Shown here in pieces: positions 61,445 to 64,000 of a stretch of 64,000 nucleotides of DNA (its first letter is position 1; each line of letters begins with the position of its first letter). Source of the stretch: Nonomuraea jiangxiensis (GTDB taxonomy: Bacteria; Actinomycetota; Actinomycetes; Streptosporangiales; Streptosporangiaceae). The notes under the pieces were generated by a model. That model made no database searches. It worked only from the letters and a program-made list of their open reading frames with translations, and was not told the DNA's origin. The stretch is from the NCBI RefSeq assembly GCF_900099965.1, contig NZ_FNDJ01000011.1, positions 186,001 to 250,000 of the forward strand. Reading direction: 5' to 3'. A program made the translations under genes and the position numbers.

Positions 61445-62734
61445 ATGGAGGATGATCACCGGGTCTGGCCGCCGCCATCGCGGCCCGCGGCCAGACACCG
61501 CCGTACTCCTCCAGCGGACCCCGAGCCCGAGCCGGAGACCGCGCCGGAGGACCCCACGTCCGGGCGTGCGGACCCGGAGCCCGCGTGGGGCATCACCACC
61601 GGACGGGTGGGGCCGGAGTCCGCGTGGGAGAGGCCGACGTCCCTGGGGAAGGGCTCGGAGGCCGCGTGGGAGGCGCTCCAGTCCCACTGGGAGGACCCGG
61701 ATGCCGGCTGGGAGGATCCGGAGTCCGCCTGGGACACGATTCAGGACGGGTCGCCGAAGCGGCGGAGGCGGTGGATTCCGCGTAAGCGATCGCATCCGCT
61801 GGATCTGGTCGACGAGGACGACGAGCAGCCCAGGAGCCCGGGGAACGGCAGAGCCGACGATGACGAGGAGTCCTGGAACGCGAGAAGCGGCGGGACCGAG
61901 GACGACGAGGAGCTCTGGAGCCCGCGGAGCGGCAGAGCCGACGACGACGAGGAGTCCTGGGGCCCGGGGAGGGGCCGGACCGAGGACGACGAGGAGCCTT
62001 GGGGCCCGGGGGGCGGCCGGACCGAGGACGACGGGGAGTCCTGGAGACCGAGGGTTGGAAGGACGGCGGCGCTGCGGGGGCTGGAAGGCGCCAGGGAGCC
62101 CGAGGACGGGGATTGGGAGGCATTACCTCCCTCCGCGCGAATTCACGGCTCTCCGACGGATCCGGGGACGCGCCGCGGCGGCGGTGGGCGGGTGTGGCGG
62201 CGGTGGAGGGGCGTACTGGTCGCCACGGTGGCCGGGATGGCGCTGGTGGCCGGGGCGACCGCCGTGGTGTTCAGGCTCACCGCGCCGGAGGCGGAGAGCG
62301 GGCGGTTGAGCGACTCGCTGGCGGGGGTGACGGTGACCCTGCCGGCGGGGTGGCACACCGACCCGGTGGCGCCGGTGACAGGGTTCACGTCGGTGATGAG
62401 GGACGGGGGCGGGGGGCTCGTCATGGCCCGGCCGGTCCCCGGGCCGGTGGAGAACGCGAAGAAGGCCACGGCGGAGGCGGCGGAGCTGTACTCCAGGCTG
62501 CTGCTGAAGGGGGACAAGCTGACGGTCGTCGAGGACAGGGAGTTCCCGGGCGGTCACACCAGGGCGCTGCGGGCGGAATATCAGGACGTGAGCAACCAGC
62601 CCGCCTTCCTGCGGGTGATGCTGCTCACTCGCGACGAGGGGCCCGACCGGGCCGTACTGCTCGTCGGGCTGCTCCAGCCCGAGGAAACCAGCCGCAGGCA
62701 GGCGCTGGACGCGGTCATGACGAGCATCCGATAA
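61445..62734 (+). CDS. Membrane protein with acidic/Trp tandem repeats
   Basis: A 429-aa protein. The cytoplasmic N-terminal 250 residues are charged and repetitive. Loose Trp-bearing repeats (EPAW, ESAW, EAAW, GWEDPESAW) are followed by five 14-aa repeats ending in Gly (residues 136-205, e.g. RADDDEESWNARSG). One membrane helix (VLVATVAGMALVAGATAVVF) precedes a 150-aa outside domain rich in beta, with no known family recognised. GGAGG precedes the ATG. It may be a surface sensor or wall-associated protein (inference). Confidence 0.78.
   Translation: MEDDHRVWPPPSRPAARHRRTPPADPEPEPETAPEDPTSGRADPEPAWGITTGRVGPESAWERPTSLGKGSEAAWEALQSHWEDPDAGWEDPESAWDTIQDGSPKRRRRWIPRKRSHPLDLVDEDDEQPRSPGNGRADDDEESWNARSGGTEDDEELWSPRSGRADDDEESWGPGRGRTEDDEEPWGPGGGRTEDDGESWRPRVGRTAALRGLEGAREPEDGDWEALPPSARIHGSPTDPGTRRGGGGRVWRRWRGVLVATVAGMALVAGATAVVFRLTAPEAESGRLSDSLAGVTVTLPAGWHTDPVAPVTGFTSVMRDGGGGLVMARPVPGPVENAKKATAEAAELYSRLLLKGDKLTVVEDREFPGGHTRALRAEYQDVSNQPAFLRVMLLTRDEGPDRAVLLVGLLQPEETSRRQALDAVMTSIR
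61850..62059 (+). repeat. Five 42-bp coding tandem repeats
   Basis: Five units of 42 bp encode 14-aa repeats of R/G-(A/T)-(D/E)DDEE-x-W-x(4)-G. They are diverged at DNA level, so not a recent expansion, but slippage at this locus is possible. Confidence 0.75.
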
Positions 62735-62788
62735 GCCGCATAGCACGTGCGAAAGACCTTGGCCAGAATCCCCGGCTCACGGCACGTC

Positions 62789-62811
62789 TTGTCAGTGCGC
62801 CCGTCTACTCT
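62789..62811 (+). promoter_or_regulatory. PafBC-type (RecA-independent) DNA-damage promoter
   Basis: TTGTCAGTG (62789-62797), 8 bp, then TACTCT (62806-62811). This matches the RecA-NDp motif TTGTCRGTG-N8-TAnnnT used by PafBC in mycobacteria. It lies 48 bp upstream of the helicase start. Confidence 0.8.
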
Positions 62812-62858
62812 TGGGTCACTGTGAGAGAGCGAAGCACACGAACCCCAGAGGTGATGCG

Positions 62859-64000
62859 GTGAGCACCTTCGCCGCGTCCCACCTTTCGCCTTCCTTTCCA
62901 GACCGAGCCGCTTGGGGCACCGCCCCCAAACTGCGTGCCTGGCAGCAGGAGGCGTTCGACCTCTACTTCAGGCGCGAGCCGCGTGACTTCCTCACCGTGG
63001 CGACGCCGGGCGCGGGCAAGACGACCTACGCCCTGCGCATCGCCAGCGAGTTGCTCGCCAACGGGGTGATCAGGGCGGTGACCATCGTCACCCCCACCGA
63101 GCACCTCAAGCGCCAGTGGGCCGACGCCGCCGGGCGGGTCGGCATCGGCATCGACCCCGAGTTCAAGAACAGCCAGGGCACGACCTCACGCGACTACACC
63201 GGGGTCGCGGTGACCTACGCGCAGGTCGCGATGCACCCGGCCCTGCACAGGGCGCGCACGGAGGCCCGCAAGACGCTGGTGATCTTCGACGAGATCCACC
63301 ACGCGGGCGACGCCAAGTCCTGGGGCGACGGGGTGCGCGAGGCGTTCGAGCCCGCCACCCGCCGGCTCCAGCTCACCGGCACGCCGTTCAGGTCCGACGA
63401 CAACCCGATCCCGTTCGTCGCCTACGAGGAGGACGGCGAGGGCCTCAAGCGCAGCGTCGCCGACTACTCCTACGGCTACGGCCCGGCCCTCGACGACGGC
63501 GTCGTCCGGCCGGTGATCTTCCTGGCCTACTCCGGCGAGATGAAGTGGCGCACCCGCGCGGGCGACGAGATCGCCGCCACGCTCGGCACGCCGCTCACCA
63601 AGGACCAGCTCTCACAGGCGTGGCGGGCCGCGCTCGACCCCAAGGGCGACTGGATCCGCCAGGTCATGCAGGCCGCCGACCGGCGCCTGACCGAGGTGCG
63701 GCGGGGCGTGCCCGATGCCGGTGGCCTGGTCATCGCCACCGACCACGAGACCGCCCGCGCCTACGCCCGCCACCTGCGCAACATCTCCGGCGAGGGCGCC
63801 ACCGTGGTGCTCTCCGACGACCCGGGCGCCTCCAAGAAGATCAAGCAGTTCTCCGCCTCGGAGGCCCGCTGGCTCGTGGCCGTGCGCATGGTCTCCGAGG
63901 GCGTCGACATCCCCCGCCTGTGCGTGGGCGTCTACGCCACCTCGACCTCCACCCCGCTCTTCTTCGCCCAAGCCGTGGGCCGCTTCGTGCGGGCCCGCAA
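62859..64000 (+). CDS. SF2 DEAD/DEAH-box helicase (3' end outside window)
   Basis: An open frame of 380 codons runs off the window end. Motif I is ATPGAGKTTYA, motif II DEIHH, motif III TGTPFRSD; the second RecA-like domain has VRMVSEGVDIPRLC and the arginine-finger region QAVGRFVRARK. GTG at 62859 follows GAGGTG. The PafBC promoter in front places it in the DNA-damage response; the family is SF2, related to RadD/Ssl2-like repair helicases by architecture only. Confidence 0.9.
   Translation, partial: MSTFAASHLSPSFPDRAAWGTAPKLRAWQQEAFDLYFRREPRDFLTVATPGAGKTTYALRIASELLANGVIRAVTIVTPTEHLKRQWADAAGRVGIGIDPEFKNSQGTTSRDYTGVAVTYAQVAMHPALHRARTEARKTLVIFDEIHHAGDAKSWGDGVREAFEPATRRLQLTGTPFRSDDNPIPFVAYEEDGEGLKRSVADYSYGYGPALDDGVVRPVIFLAYSGEMKWRTRAGDEIAATLGTPLTKDQLSQAWRAALDPKGDWIRQVMQAADRRLTEVRRGVPDAGGLVIATDHETARAYARHLRNISGEGATVVLSDDPGASKKIKQFSASEARWLVAVRMVSEGVDIPRLCVGVYATSTSTPLFFAQAVGRFVRAR

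Noticed and set aside
61850..62059. Regular repeats considered as a CRISPR array
   Set aside because: They are in-frame 42-bp coding repeats without unique spacers.

Overview
The window is high-GC actinobacterial chromosome. GTG and TTG starts are common, third positions are GC-saturated, and the gene order follows the conserved block rpmE-prfA-prmC-tsaC/sua5-(glyA)-wecA-atpI-atpBEFHAGDC-DUF2550-cobalamin adenosyltransferase ... nucS ... methylmalonyl-CoA epimerase-thiolase-ybbN that I recall from Mycobacterium (around Rv1298-Rv1324) and Streptomyces (around SCO5359-5420). The FilP-like coiled-coil protein, the secreted LamG and RHS proteins and the many leaderless genes suggest a filamentous genus of the Streptosporangiales (Nonomuraea or Streptosporangium type). 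That placement is inference.

Region by region. 1-1.6 kb: a truncated histidine kinase and its NarL-type regulator. 1.7-9.8 kb: translation genes (rpmE, prfA, prmC, tsaC), interrupted by an unusual pair (4675-7082: a 678-aa repeat-rich protein plus a 123-aa WXG100-like protein), then a divergent glyA and wecA. 9.8-17.7 kb: the complete F1Fo ATP synthase operon, preceded by a CRP/GlxR-type site and carrying two intra-operon hairpins. 17.7-25.7 kb: DUF2550, cobalamin adenosyltransferase, an ABC exporter with a histidine kinase but no adjacent response regulator, a STAS protein, a TetR, a 433-bp inverted-repeat element, nucS and two small conserved genes. 26-35.6 kb: a secreted DNRLRE/LamG protein and a 2099-aa RHS protein, both on the + strand. 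35.8-49.5 kb: SDR, hydrolase, AI-2E-type permease, FilP-like cytoskeletal protein, methylmalonyl-CoA epimerase/thiolase, a gene-poor stretch that looks like a structured RNA locus, a 50-aa small protein, two membrane proteins, MarR, YbbN, a cytidylate-kinase-like protein and malic enzyme. 49.7-54.1 kb: a glycerol catabolic regulon (gylR, glpK, glpD, hypothetical) with two copies of one operator. 54.2-64 kb: two TetR regulators with visible operators, an LPXTG protein, YqgE, two MFS transporters, a DUF3039 protein, an M43 metalloprotease, a membrane protein with 14-aa acidic/Trp repeats, and a truncated SF2 helicase behind a textbook PafBC (RecA-independent DNA-damage) promoter.

The best leads for something new are the candidate structured RNA at 42427-42830, the long inverted repeat beside nucS, the WXG-like pair between tsaC and glyA, and the RHS protein with a cationic Ala/Arg tail and no immunity gene. 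No rRNA, tRNA, CRISPR array or transposase gene was seen.
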